Shown here in pieces: positions 1 through 11,300 of a stretch of 33,165 nucleotides of DNA. The stretch is taken from NCBI GenBank assembly GCA_009841405.1, contig VXLV01000028.1:1-33165 (forward strand). The letters run 5' to 3'. Every line of letters starts with the position of its first letter. Positions within the stretch are counted from its first letter, which is position 1. Both the position numbers and the translations under genes were made by a program. The stretch comes from Chloroflexota bacterium (lineage in GTDB: Bacteria; Chloroflexota; Anaerolineae; Aggregatilineales; Phototrophicaceae). The notes beneath the pieces were generated by a model, which was given only the letters and a program-made list of their open reading frames with translations, did not search any database and was not told the origin of the DNA.

Positions 1-87
1 AAGTCAGGGAGGGGAGCAAAAGACTGCGCGATGTAAAGTATTTTGAGTGGGCAGAGGCATTGCCTCGCGAATGTAGTCAGGCTAAGG

Positions 88-2700
<2,613 letters not shown>

Positions 2701-2803
2701 ATCGGCTCCCGCTGGATTAGTCGGCATGCCTCAATTGTGACTGATGCATGTTGGAAGCGTGTATGCGGAATGTAAAATTAGTGTAGTCGGCAGCGGCTCG
2801 TTC

Positions 2804-3745
2804 TCAGGCTTGAGCGGAACGCAGTATGACGCCCGATCCGCTGATGCTGAACTGCGCGATACAAGCCGGAATGAGGGCGGTCTCGCCAACGCCCAGCGTA
2901 ATCGATTCGGAATCATGGCTTTCCGCGTTGACCCGCAACGCGCCTTCAATGCAGGTCAACGCCTGGAAGCGGCCCTCGGTAGTCAGGGTCAGCGCGCCGT
3001 TCTCCAGCCGGTGGCGCCAGGTACGAAAATAATCGCCATCGACCAGCAGATCACCGCTTGGCCGACTGATGGCTGGCAGAGCGTCCAGATTGGCGACTTG
3101 CGCGCCTTTGTCGAGGTGCAGTTCGCGCGGCTGCCCGTCCAGGCCCAGGCGCCCCCAATCATAGAGACGGTAGGTGGTGTCGCTCGATTGCTGAATCTCG
3201 TAGACCAGGATGCCCGGTCCCAAGGCGTGAACAGTGTTGGCCGGGATGTAGAGTAGGTCGCCCCGGCTCACTTCGGCGAAAACCAGCAGCTCCTCCAGCC
3301 GGCCGCTCTGGATGGCAGCCGTCAGCTCTTGCCTGGTCGTGCCGGGCTGCAATCCGATGACGAGCCGGGCGCCGGGTTCGGCATGCAGCACGAGCCAGGC
3401 TTCGGTTTTGCCGCGCGGCTCGCCTTCGAGCGCCTTGGCTTGCGCGTCGTTTGGATGCGCCTGTACGGACAGCCAGTCAGCCGCGTCGATGAACTTCGCC
3501 AGCAGCGGCATGCCATTCGCGGGGTCGTTGCCGGCGCCGATGAGGTCCGCGCCGAATTGCCGCGTCAATTCCAGCAGGCTCTTGCCACGATGCCGGCCAT
3601 TCGCGGCCAGCGCGCTGTCGTGCAGCTCCCAGGATTCGCCGTATGGCTGGGCAGTCGGCAAGCGCTTCCGCAGTTGCGTGGCGAGCCGGCGCCCGCCCCA
3701 GACCTTAACGTGCAAGGCGGATTCGAGCTTGAGCGGGTACAGCAT
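2804..3745 (-). CDS. manA: Mannose-6-phosphate isomerase, class I
   Basis: This enzyme interconverts mannose 6-phosphate and fructose 6-phosphate, supplying GDP-mannose synthesis or mannose use. The 313-residue product carries the type I cupin signatures: KVWGG near the N-terminus, the zinc-binding QAHPND segment, KTEAW soon after, and IPANTVHALGPGILVYEIQQ followed by TYRLYDWGR. The length is that of the short Bacillus-type enzymes. I place the start at the ATG at 3745, which begins MLYPLKLESALHVKVWGG and matches the usual N-terminus. An ATG at 3781 would add 12 residues that do not look conserved. The gene is divergent from the coiled-coil membrane protein to its right and leads into clpB. 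The annotation is firm; the physiological direction of the reaction is not visible. Confidence 0.94.
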   Translation of the reverse strand: MLYPLKLESALHVKVWGGRRLATQLRKRLPTAQPYGESWELHDSALAANGRHRGKSLLELTRQFGADLIGAGNDPANGMPLLAKFIDAADWLSVQAHPNDAQAKALEGEPRGKTEAWLVLHAEPGARLVIGLQPGTTRQELTAAIQSGRLEELLVFAEVSRGDLLYIPANTVHALGPGILVYEIQQSSDTTYRLYDWGRLGLDGQPRELHLDKGAQVANLDALPAISRPSGDLLVDGDYFRTWRHRLENGALTLTTEGRFQALTCIEGALRVNAESHDSESITLGVGETALIPACIAQFSISGSGVILRSAQA

Positions 3746-3810
3746 GCGCGCTTCGTTCCTTTCGCGTAGGCCCGGCGGCATCGCGCCGTGATTGTCCTGT
3801 TACGATACGC

Positions 3811-3825
3811 CATTATGCTATAATG
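3811..3825. promoter_or_regulatory. Divergent promoter pair on a small inverted repeat
   Basis: The bases CATTAT-GCT-ATAATG form a perfect 6-base inverted repeat. On the plus strand this gives TGC-TATAAT, an extended -10 (3819-3824) for the coiled-coil gene; on the minus strand it gives CATAAT, a possible -10 for manA. No good -35 is visible on the plus strand at normal spacing, as expected for an extended -10 promoter. The plus-strand start site would fall near 3831, which rules out the long upstream reading of the plus-strand gene. Confidence 0.55.
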
Positions 3826-3896
3826 TGCTTGGCTCGGCAGCAACTTACTGTGTGTCGTGTTTGTATTTGCGTGGTGTACAACCCGAAGTTCACCCG

Positions 3897-5273
3897 ATGA
3901 TTGAACAGCCAACGCCACAAGATTACCTGGATGATATGCATGCTATCGGTATTCCGGGCTTGTTCCAGCCGCACCTCACCACCCGCGATCGAGCGGCCGG
4001 TATTCGCCGTGTCCGACAAGAATTGGGCCGCCTGCGCACCGAGCTGACCTTGCAGCGAGACAATCCCGGCGACGAATCGGAGGCGGCCGCCGCCATTGCC
4101 CGGAAGCGAGCCGCCGCGCCGCTCAATCTCTTGCTGCTGCTGCATGAGCAGCTGGTTGATGAAGTCAACGACCTGGAGCGCAGCCTGAGCAATGGCAAAC
4201 CGCTGCCCTACAGCTTTGACTTTGGGCGCTACATCTTTGGCGACGCTAAAAGCGGCGAGTGGTTCATCGGCGGGCAAGCGCAACACGATGAATGGCAAAA
4301 CATCCAGCAATTCAAACGCCGGCTGGATGCCCTGCGCGAACAGAGCCAGCCGTCGCGCGAGCAACTGGCTGGATTAATCGGCGAGCTCGACGCGTTGAAC
4401 GTCACGCATGAAAAACTTCAGCAGAAGATCGACAATCGCGAGAAGCGAAGTTTTGTGCTGCGGCGCATCGGCATGCTGGTCATTCTGACGGCCGTGAGCG
4501 GCGGACTGAGCTACTACTATTTTGACACATTCCGCAATCTGAGCCTGGTGTCGCTGGGCTTGGCCGTGGTCTGCGCCGTGCTGATTCCCATCGTCATCGC
4601 CAACTGGAAAGATCCGCGCACGCGCACGGCGCGCAAGCAGCGGCGGCTGGCGCAGCAAATCCGCGAGCTCCAGCAGCAGGGCGCGGCTTTTCGCCAGAGT
4701 TATCAGCCGACGGAGCTACAGATAAAGGCGCTGGAAGTGCATTACAACCGTATGATGGACACTTGGGAATCCGCGCGCCTGGTGAAAAATCGGCTCGATT
4801 CGTTCATCGAAGAGGGTCAGCCGCTCCGCGAACGCGTCAACGCCATTCGCGCCGAGCTTGACGATTTGCGGGCGCAGCGCGAAAAGCTGCAAGCCAAGCT
4901 GGACCGCCGCCAAAAGCGCGGCGCTTTCTTCCGGCGCATGACCCTGCATGTGATGCTGGTCCTGGCCAGCGGCGCGCTCGGTTTCTATTTCAAGTACACG
5001 GGCGAGACCGACTATGGGTCGGTGTTGTACGGGCTGGGGGCTTTCTTCATCCTGCTTGTGCCGCTGGCGTACATCGACTGGAAGAATTACGACGGCAAGC
5101 TGGAATCGAAATTGCGGCAGGTGGAAACGCGCATGCGCCAATTGCAGACTGAAGGCAAGCAGGTGATGAAGCGCTACCACCCGATTGAGCTGCAGATCAA
5201 GACATTGATCGCACAGTACAAACGCACGCGCGCCGGCATCACAAATGTCGAAGACTCTTCGATGACGACTTAA
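3897..5273 (+). CDS. Coiled-coil membrane protein with an internal tandem duplication
   Basis: I do not recognise a named family. The 458-residue product consists of a charged N-terminal region of about 150 residues followed by two copies of one unit. Each unit has a coiled coil (ELDAL..EKLQQKID / ELDDLRAQREKLQAKLD), a KR-F-RR basic patch, two hydrophobic membrane segments separated by a short loop, a W-K turn, and a second coiled coil ending in Y-x-P-x-ELQIK-x-L. The copies span roughly residues 145-300 and 315-455. Four membrane helices in total with large cytoplasmic coiled coils suggest a scaffold or membrane-organising role, which is inference only. The frame stays open upstream to 3792, but the promoter at 3819-3824 lies inside that extension, so I start at the ATG at 3897 (MIEQPTPQDYLDD). 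Its stop codon overlaps that of the convergent dehydrogenase gene. Confidence 0.85.
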   Translation: MIEQPTPQDYLDDMHAIGIPGLFQPHLTTRDRAAGIRRVRQELGRLRTELTLQRDNPGDESEAAAAIARKRAAAPLNLLLLLHEQLVDEVNDLERSLSNGKPLPYSFDFGRYIFGDAKSGEWFIGGQAQHDEWQNIQQFKRRLDALREQSQPSREQLAGLIGELDALNVTHEKLQQKIDNREKRSFVLRRIGMLVILTAVSGGLSYYYFDTFRNLSLVSLGLAVVCAVLIPIVIANWKDPRTRTARKQRRLAQQIRELQQQGAAFRQSYQPTELQIKALEVHYNRMMDTWESARLVKNRLDSFIEEGQPLRERVNAIRAELDDLRAQREKLQAKLDRRQKRGAFFRRMTLHVMLVLASGALGFYFKYTGETDYGSVLYGLGAFFILLVPLAYIDWKNYDGKLESKLRQVETRMRQLQTEGKQVMKRYHPIELQIKTLIAQYKRTRAGITNVEDSSMTT

Positions 5274-6454
5274 GCCTCGGCCGGGTCAAAGCGATACAAG
5301 TCGCCGCCATAATCAATCACATACATTTCGCCCGCTTCGTCCTCGCCGAAGCTGCTGATTTCATAGCTGGTCTTCATTAGGGTGTTGGCGCGCCAGTTCA
5401 GGTCATGATCGCGCCACGCGCCCCACATCCAGCCCGTGCAAAAGTCGCCAAAGAGGTAGACCGCCTCCAGCTCCGGGATGGCCGCGCCGCGATAGACATT
5501 CCCGCCGGTCACTGAACAGCCCATTTTGCGGCCGTATTCGAATATCGGCGGCACGTGATTGGGCGCGCTGCCGCCGGCGAAAATGTGATTGCCCTCCCAG
5601 ACATTCCAGCCATAATTCTCGCCGCCGGCGCTGTCGGCGGGCTGGAAATTGATCTCCTCCCAACGGTTCTGCCCGACATCGGCCATGTATAAATCGCCGG
5701 TCGCGCGGTCGAAGCTGAAGCGCCAGACATTGCGCAAGCCGTAAGCCCAAATGGCGTCATGCGCGTTGGCGACGCCGACAAAGGGATTGTCCGGCGGAAT
5801 CGCGTAGCGCGGGTCGCTATCGACATCGATGCGCACGAGCGAGCCCAGGAGCAGCGCGCGATTCTGCCCGGCGCCCAGCGGGTCATTGGCGGAGCCGCCG
5901 TCGCCCAGCGCGATATAGAGATAGCTGTCGGGCCCGAACTCGATGTGGCCGCCGTTGTGATTCCCGTAGGGCTGCGCCAGGTGAAAGATGATTTCGCCGC
6001 TGCCGCCGGCGGCCAGGTCCGGGTTGTCCGCCGAGACCTGATAGCGCGCGACGACTGTGCTGCCGTTTCTGTCCGTATAGTTGACGTAGAAGGTCCCGTT
6101 GATCGCGTAAAGCGGGTGGAATGCCAGACCCAGCAAGCCCTGCTCGGTAAAGCCGCTGCCGAGGGCCGAGCGCGAGATAATCGGCGACAGGTCCAGGAAG
6201 GGCTGTGGAAAGCGCTCGCCGTCTCTCAGGATCCAGATCTTGCCGCTTTGCTCAACCAGAAACAGCCGGTTAGAGCCATCGCCGGCGTGCGTCACGAATA
6301 ACGGACGGTTGAATCCGCCGGCGACAAGCGTCAGCTTGAAGCCGTCCGCCGACGGCGCCGCGTCGCGGCTGATGGCGATTTCCGCGTCCTGGGCCATGCC
6401 GATGCCGATCGCGAGAAACAACAAGGTGATTACTAGAAGTCGAATCGCGGTCAC
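5270..6454 (-). CDS. Secreted PQQ-type sugar dehydrogenase (soluble glucose dehydrogenase-like)
   Basis: The family consists of six-bladed beta-propellers that oxidise aldose sugars with pyrroloquinoline quinone outside the cytoplasm. The 394-residue product has a signal peptide (TAIRLLVITLLFLAIGIGMA) and then the propeller. Visible motifs are NRLFLVEQSGKIW, EQGLLGLAFHP, GNHNGGHIEFGPD containing the expected catalytic His, YGLRNVWRFSFD, and ADVGQNRWEEIN before ENYGWN. The GTG at 6454 is the likely start: AGGGAGG stands nine bases upstream and the signal peptide follows at once. Reading back to ATG 6532 or beyond would place 26 or more polar residues before the signal peptide. No PQQ synthesis genes are in the window, so the cofactor source is unknown. 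Homologues exist whose substrate is not glucose. Confidence 0.88.
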   Translation of the reverse strand: MTAIRLLVITLLFLAIGIGMAQDAEIAISRDAAPSADGFKLTLVAGGFNRPLFVTHAGDGSNRLFLVEQSGKIWILRDGERFPQPFLDLSPIISRSALGSGFTEQGLLGLAFHPLYAINGTFYVNYTDRNGSTVVARYQVSADNPDLAAGGSGEIIFHLAQPYGNHNGGHIEFGPDSYLYIALGDGGSANDPLGAGQNRALLLGSLVRIDVDSDPRYAIPPDNPFVGVANAHDAIWAYGLRNVWRFSFDRATGDLYMADVGQNRWEEINFQPADSAGGENYGWNVWEGNHIFAGGSAPNHVPPIFEYGRKMGCSVTGGNVYRGAAIPELEAVYLFGDFCTGWMWGAWRDHDLNWRANTLMKTSYEISSFGEDEAGEMYVIDYGGDLYRFDPAEA

Positions 6455-6533
6455 AGGTTTCTGCCTCCCTGCCAGATGCGCTGTCTTGGGCGGCGGCTGG
6501 TAATTTGAACCACCGCGCTCGTTATCGATCATG

Positions 6534-8945
6534 CTATTGGGCGCGCGCAGGTTGCGCTTTTGCGAGCCGCGCGAGCAAGGTGTAATTGTTGGCGCGCTCG
6601 GGCGCGTCAATCCGTTCGTCGCCGTGGATTTGCCGCAAACATTGCGCGAGGTGCGATTCGATGTCCAATTGACTGCGCGTTCGCGATTTGAGCCAGCTTT
6701 CCCCCCAGATTTCAGCGGCGACGCTGATGCAATGCAATTCCGGCTCCGACAGTTCCCCGTTCAAGCGCGCCGGCAGCAATTCATCGATGAGCTGCCAGCG
6801 CATGTCTTGCCACTTGCCGGCCGCGATGATAGCGCCGGCAAAGAGCGCGACATTGCGCCAGCGCGCGTAATCGTGGCAGAGCAGGGCGACGACATTCTCC
6901 GGGAATACCCAGCCTTCAGCGCTTTGCGGGCGCAGTTCCGCTGGCATCCGGCATTCGTCGTAGAATTCCAATAAGGCGCAAGCGGCCAGGTATTCCTGGA
7001 TGGTCAGATGGGGAAAGCGGTAGAGATTGGGCGCGTCCGACACCAGGATGCCGTTGCGCGTGGCCAGGTACTCCAGCACGTCTTCGATGCCCGCGCCCAG
7101 GCCGCCGCCCATAGACTGCTGCTCGATCAGCTTGTCCAGCAGGCGCGCGCGCTGGATCAGCGTCGGATAGCGCTGGTAGCTGCGCTGCTCGGAGTGCAAT
7201 TCGAAGGCGATCAACTTGAGGGCGGCGCGCATCCGCTCCAGGTTGATATTCGAGAGCTTTTCGTGCAACTTGTCGCCGGGCGAGGGGATATTCCAGCGAT
7301 CGAGCAGCTCCACCGTGTGCTCGTACAGCTCGGCGCGCTTGTCGGGCAGTTGCCTGTAATCTTCGTGAATCATGGTCAGCAGCGCCAGCATCAGCGGCTG
7401 CCGGGCCAGCGGCCAGAGCGCCCGCGTCTCGCGTATGGTCTTGTTGAGATCGGCGGCCATCAGGGCGGCTTGCTTGGCGGCCATGGCGCGCCCGCCCAGC
7501 ACACCGGGGCGATTCTCGGCGATATTGGCGTACCAGCGCTCGATGTATGTCGTGACTTGCTGCCAGGTAAAGGGCGCCAATTCGGCCGAAGCGAAGCGGT
7601 CCGAGAGCCGCCAGCGCGAATCGTAGCGATAGGCGTAGGTGCGGCTGGTCACGATGATGCGGCAGTTGGGGAAGCGATCAGCCCAATTCTCGATTATGCG
7701 CTGCAAGATGATGCGGTCGCTGTCGGCATAGACTTCGTCCAGGCCATCGAGCGCGAGCAAGCTGCCGTGCGTAGGTACGTCGGTCTGTGTCAGATAGGCT
7801 TCCAAATGCGGCGCCAGATTGCCGGTGGCTTGCTTAATGTAATTCAGCAGATGATTCGCCGAGCTTTCGCCGAGCGATTTCGGGAACAGCTCCGGGGTGT
7901 TGGCGAAGTCGCGCAGGCTAACGTAGATGGGCAAAATCGGCCCGTGAATCCAGGATGGCCCCAGCATTTCCAGCCCCTTGACCTTGCTCTGACGTTCCGC
8001 GCGCGGGTCGCAGGCGTAAGCCAGCGCGGTGACGATGAAGCGGCAGAGCGAACTTTTGCCGGTGCCGGCGGCGCCGGTAATCACGATCAGCGGATGGGCG
8101 GCGATCACCTCGAAAAGCGGTTCGCGCATGAAACCCATGTCCTTCTCGATCGCTTGATGGCGCCGGGCGTTCAGCTCCTCGACGCCGACGTTGTGGAATT
8201 GCCGTTGGTCGGTCCAGATATCGACCGGCGTATATAGCTGATGCAGGGCGGCCGACGTGTGATGCTGAGACGCCGGGTGGATGGTTGTCGTCGGGATGTC
8301 CCATTCTGTGCGGACGGCCGCCAGATATGCCTTCAGGGCCGACTTGTTGCCGTGGTAATGCTCGGCGACGATATTGACGTCCTGTCCGGCGAAAATGACG
8401 TGGCCGCCCGCGGATATTGAACCCGCCTGCACGCGCACAGCCGACGGATAATCGCGATATTCGCGCATGGTTTCGAGCAAGTTGCGCGCGAATTGAATGG
8501 CTTGCGCGCCCTGGCCCGCCGAGCCGTCGAGCCCGCCCGTGGCCACGATCAGCCAGTCAAGCCCGACGATTTCTTCGCGGTCCAGTTTTTCAGGCAAGAG
8601 TTCGTCGCGCGCCAATTCCTCCGCCGTGCGCGCATAGTTGCGATCGCGGTAGATTTCGGTCAAGCGCTTGCTCAGCGGACCGCAATAGCGATACTTTTTC
8701 AACAGCCGCCGCAGCAGGGTCAACTTGGTGGTCGGGTTGGGCATGACTGGCGTGAAGACCATCATCACCAGCTTCTGATAGGGTGACGCCAGCGTGGATT
8801 GGTCGGCCTGCTGTTTGAGCTGGCTCCAGTGCGACTGCACGGCGGCGCGCCAGGCGGCAGGCGTGGCGATCATGCGCTGTGCCGGCGTCGCTGCATCGGC
8901 TCTGGCGATCGCCCTCGGGTCTCGCGTTTGCAGCTCTTGGGTCAT
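6534..8945 (-). CDS. NACHT-family STAND NTPase
   Basis: STAND ATPases are signal-triggered switches that oligomerise, often in immunity. The 803-residue product has a helical N-terminal region (about 1-170) and a short glycine-rich beta segment SAGGHVIFAGQDVNIV (about 178-193). The NACHT domain follows, with Walker A GAAGTGKSS (291-299), Walker B LLALDGLDEV (396-405) and TSRT (433-436). Later comes the NACHT winged-helix signature FPHLTIQEYLAA, and the protein ends in an alpha-helical tail. The ATG at 8945 (MTQELQTRD) is a reasonable start; an ATG at 9002 would add 19 residues and is not excluded. It is the last gene of a four-gene operon with two TIR proteins. The N-terminal region carries no effector domain I recognise, so it may sense or recruit rather than kill. 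Confidence 0.88.
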   Translation of the reverse strand: MTQELQTRDPRAIARADAATPAQRMIATPAAWRAAVQSHWSQLKQQADQSTLASPYQKLVMMVFTPVMPNPTTKLTLLRRLLKKYRYCGPLSKRLTEIYRDRNYARTAEELARDELLPEKLDREEIVGLDWLIVATGGLDGSAGQGAQAIQFARNLLETMREYRDYPSAVRVQAGSISAGGHVIFAGQDVNIVAEHYHGNKSALKAYLAAVRTEWDIPTTTIHPASQHHTSAALHQLYTPVDIWTDQRQFHNVGVEELNARRHQAIEKDMGFMREPLFEVIAAHPLIVITGAAGTGKSSLCRFIVTALAYACDPRAERQSKVKGLEMLGPSWIHGPILPIYVSLRDFANTPELFPKSLGESSANHLLNYIKQATGNLAPHLEAYLTQTDVPTHGSLLALDGLDEVYADSDRIILQRIIENWADRFPNCRIIVTSRTYAYRYDSRWRLSDRFASAELAPFTWQQVTTYIERWYANIAENRPGVLGGRAMAAKQAALMAADLNKTIRETRALWPLARQPLMLALLTMIHEDYRQLPDKRAELYEHTVELLDRWNIPSPGDKLHEKLSNINLERMRAALKLIAFELHSEQRSYQRYPTLIQRARLLDKLIEQQSMGGGLGAGIEDVLEYLATRNGILVSDAPNLYRFPHLTIQEYLAACALLEFYDECRMPAELRPQSAEGWVFPENVVALLCHDYARWRNVALFAGAIIAAGKWQDMRWQLIDELLPARLNGELSEPELHCISVAAEIWGESWLKSRTRSQLDIESHLAQCLRQIHGDERIDAPERANNYTLLARLAKAQPARAQ

Positions 8946-9011
8946 GGTTTCATCTCGGATTCGATGGCGTGAATCGCGCACGGGGCAGCCGGCGGGCGGC
9001 ATCCGAATGTT

Positions 9012-9530
9012 TCAGATCTTCTTGCTGGGCCGGTGCCGCGAGATCGCTTCGTGGAAATTAATCGCCACTTCGCCCGCGCTGGCGAGTATCGCGCCGACCA
9101 GCGGTTGGTCGAAAAGCGTCAAGGCGGCCGCGGTCAACGCGGGAGAGAAGCGCAGCAGCGATTTTGCCGCCCGAATCAATATGCGCGGATTGGGGCGTTT
9201 GCTGGTGGTCAACTGCGCCTCAACGGTTTGCAGGTCGTGCATGGCCGTCTCGCGCGATTCTGCCGGCAGTTGGCGTTCCTTGTTGATCGTCCGCTCGACA
9301 TCGCGGATGCACTGGATCATCATATCGAGTTCTTGCGGCGTCGTTTCCACGCCGCCGACGGTGACGGTCTGGTTGGTATGCTGGGCGACGTCGCCGCCCG
9401 TCTGCACCTTGACCTGCCCGTCGCGGCCAGCGAAAACGACATGGCCGGTCACGGAAAGACTGTCGATGTCGATATTGAGATCTGTCTGAAATGGATCTAT
9501 TTTGCCCAGGCTGCGCTCGCTTGAATCCAT
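9012..9530 (-). CDS. Small beta-strand protein with hydrophobic C-terminal segment, conflict-operon component
   Basis: The family is not recognised. The 172-residue product starts with a polar segment, then has short glycine-punctuated beta strands (SVTGHVVFAGRDGQVKVQTGGDV, abbreviated here from residues about 19-41; key elements GHVVFAG and GGDV). A charged helical stretch with RDVERTINKERQLPAESRE follows, and the protein ends with a hydrophobic helix near FDQPLVGAILASAGEVAI. The strand motif recurs in the NACHT protein encoded next (GHVIFAGQD), which points to a shared interaction module. The start at 9530 has AAGGGA eight bases upstream. The gene lies 57 bases after the TIR-FGE gene and nine bases before the longest possible NACHT reading frame, so co-translation is likely. 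The hydrophobic tail could insert in or associate with a membrane; this is inference. Confidence 0.75.
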   Translation of the reverse strand: MDSSERSLGKIDPFQTDLNIDIDSLSVTGHVVFAGRDGQVKVQTGGDVAQHTNQTVTVGGVETTPQELDMMIQCIRDVERTINKERQLPAESRETAMHDLQTVEAQLTTSKRPNPRILIRAAKSLLRFSPALTAAALTLFDQPLVGAILASAGEVAINFHEAISRHRPSKKI

Positions 9531-9587
9531 CTCTATGTTCCCTTCGTAGTGCTGGTATCGACTCTTTAGCTTTTCGCGATTTGCTTA

Positions 9588-11300
9588 CTATGTCAAGCCG
9601 ACGAGTCGAATGCCGATTGACGAGTAGCGCACTCGCGGGTCCAGATAATAGCGGAACGAAGTCCGGGCGCGGTCGCAGGGGCTGACGTAGCTGCCGCCGG
9701 CGACCGCCCGCCGTCGGTCGCGGCCGTCTTCCGCCGCGGCGGCGGTATTCAGCGTCCATTCCCATACATTGCCAGCCATATCGTATACGCCGTAGGGGCT
9801 GGCGCCCTGATGATAGCGGTCGACCGGCGTCGTCGCCTTGAGCCCGGTTTCCAGCGTATTGCAATGCTCCTCGTTGTAGTCATCGCCCCAGGGGAAATAG
9901 CGGTCATCATCGCCCTGAGCGGCGCGCTGCCATTGGGCTACAGTCGGCAGGGCGACTTTCATCTTGAGCAAGCCGCCCAGCCAGTTGGCGAAGGCCATGG
10001 CTTCGTACCAGTTGACACTCTCGCGCGGATGCCGGTCCCCGCTGAAACCCGCTGCGGCAACGCTTTTGCCCAGTTTGAACCAGCGCTGCGCATGCTCCGA
10101 AAAGGTCCACCAGCGGGAGTTCTTGTAGCCGTCCTCGGCGCGGACAAAAATGTCGAATTGCGCGTTAGTTACGGGATACTTGCTCATGACGAAATTGTCC
10201 ACCGGCACGGTCTTCTCGCCGAAGTCTTCATCCGCGCCGACGATACTGGAGACGGTGACCGTCCCGTGCGGGATGTCACACCATTGTAGCAGAGGCAGCA
10301 CGTCTTTCGCGGAGAGTGGTTCGTCCGCGTCTGGCAGTCGCCTGGCCATGTCGATTTGGGCGGCGACCTGGAGCGAAGATTTCGAGGCGCCGTTCGGCTG
10401 ATTCGGGACCGCCTGGCTGCTCGCGCGCGCCTCTGGTCGTCGGCTGGCGACCGGCGGCGGCGCTTCAACACGGGGCGGGCGCGGCGTCGGCTTGCTTTTG
10501 ATGGCGCCGCCCGGGCGGCTGGTGGCCGGGTCCGTGGCCGCGGGCTCGCACAGCTCCCGCAAACCGCGCGGATCGTAGTCGCCGAATTCGCGCCGAAATT
10601 CTTCCAGCGCCTCGCAAGCCATTTGGCGTGTGCTCTCAAAGGCGAAAAGCGCCACGATATGCTGATACTCGCGGTCGACTTCGCGCGCCTGCTTGCGCTC
10701 CTTAAGCGCGGATTCGGCGATACGAAGCAGTCTGTCAATTTTGACGAAGCGCGACTGGTAGCCGCTGGCTTTGGCTTGCCGCAGCAGGCGCGCTGCCTGT
10801 CGATAGTCGCCCTTTTCGAGCGCGCGAACGGCATCGCTTATCGCATCGGGCGGGCTGGTCGATGGCTCCGCGCGGCTGCCCGCGGCCGCAGGTACTTCCA
10901 CCGGCGCGGCCGCGCTCGTCTTCTGGCGCTCGACCATCAAGATGGCGTTCAAGAGCTGTGACACATTTTCGACCGTCAGTTTTTCGCTCAGGTCGACGTA
11001 CTTCCAGTCGCGCATATTTTCGGGCAGGACAATGTTTCTCGTGATCATCACCGGGATGATATCGCGCTTAAGCCGCAGCGCCAGCTCCAGCTCGCGGCGG
11101 CAGGACTGCGATGTCACGGAGTCGGGCGAGAGCAGGTATAGAAAGACCTCGCACCATTCCAGCCGCCTCAGGATTTCCTGCCACCGTTCTTGTCCGGCGT
11201 GGAGGCCTTGGTCGTACCAGACATCGTGGGCGCGCAAGGTTTCGATGATGCGAATGCAGTAGGGTTTGTCCGCCCGCGCGTAACTGACGAAGACCTTCAT
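9588..11300 (-). CDS. TIR-domain protein with C-terminal FGE-sulfatase-like (C-lectin fold) domain
   Basis: The 570-residue product has an N-terminal TIR domain (about 1-105). It begins MKVFVSYARADKPYC and includes LLSPDSVTSQSCRRELELAL, where Glu70 sits at the NADase catalytic position. A linker rich in charge and proline (about 130-330) follows, then an FGE-like domain (about 340-570). FGE-family signatures are NWYEAMAFANWL, LPTVAQWQRAAQG, YFPWGDDYN, SPYGVYDMAGNVWEWT and a final AGGSY...SIGIRLVG. The two catalytic cysteines of true formylglycine-generating enzyme, which follow GGSY, are not in register here (Ser540 replaces the first; the nearby Cys542 is out of place). The domain is therefore probably a binding module. 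Its start overlaps the stop of the preceding gene by four bases (ATGA). NAD cleavage on activation is known for many bacterial TIR proteins and is inferred here. Confidence 0.9.
   Translation of the reverse strand: MKVFVSYARADKPYCIRIIETLRAHDVWYDQGLHAGQERWQEILRRLEWCEVFLYLLSPDSVTSQSCRRELELALRLKRDIIPVMITRNIVLPENMRDWKYVDLSEKLTVENVSQLLNAILMVERQKTSAAAPVEVPAAAGSRAEPSTSPPDAISDAVRALEKGDYRQAARLLRQAKASGYQSRFVKIDRLLRIAESALKERKQAREVDREYQHIVALFAFESTRQMACEALEEFRREFGDYDPRGLRELCEPAATDPATSRPGGAIKSKPTPRPPRVEAPPPVASRRPEARASSQAVPNQPNGASKSSLQVAAQIDMARRLPDADEPLSAKDVLPLLQWCDIPHGTVTVSSIVGADEDFGEKTVPVDNFVMSKYPVTNAQFDIFVRAEDGYKNSRWWTFSEHAQRWFKLGKSVAAAGFSGDRHPRESVNWYEAMAFANWLGGLLKMKVALPTVAQWQRAAQGDDDRYFPWGDDYNEEHCNTLETGLKATTPVDRYHQGASPYGVYDMAGNVWEWTLNTAAAAEDGRDRRRAVAGGSYVSPCDRARTSFRYYLDPRVRYSSIGIRLVGLT

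Noticed and set aside
54..66. Hairpin GAGGC-ATT-GCCTC after clpB as terminator
   Set aside because: Only five base pairs and no T run follow on the minus strand.
7008..8237. Plus-strand frame of 409 codons opposite the NACHT gene
   Set aside because: Antisense shadow; the minus strand has clear Walker motifs and the plus product has none.
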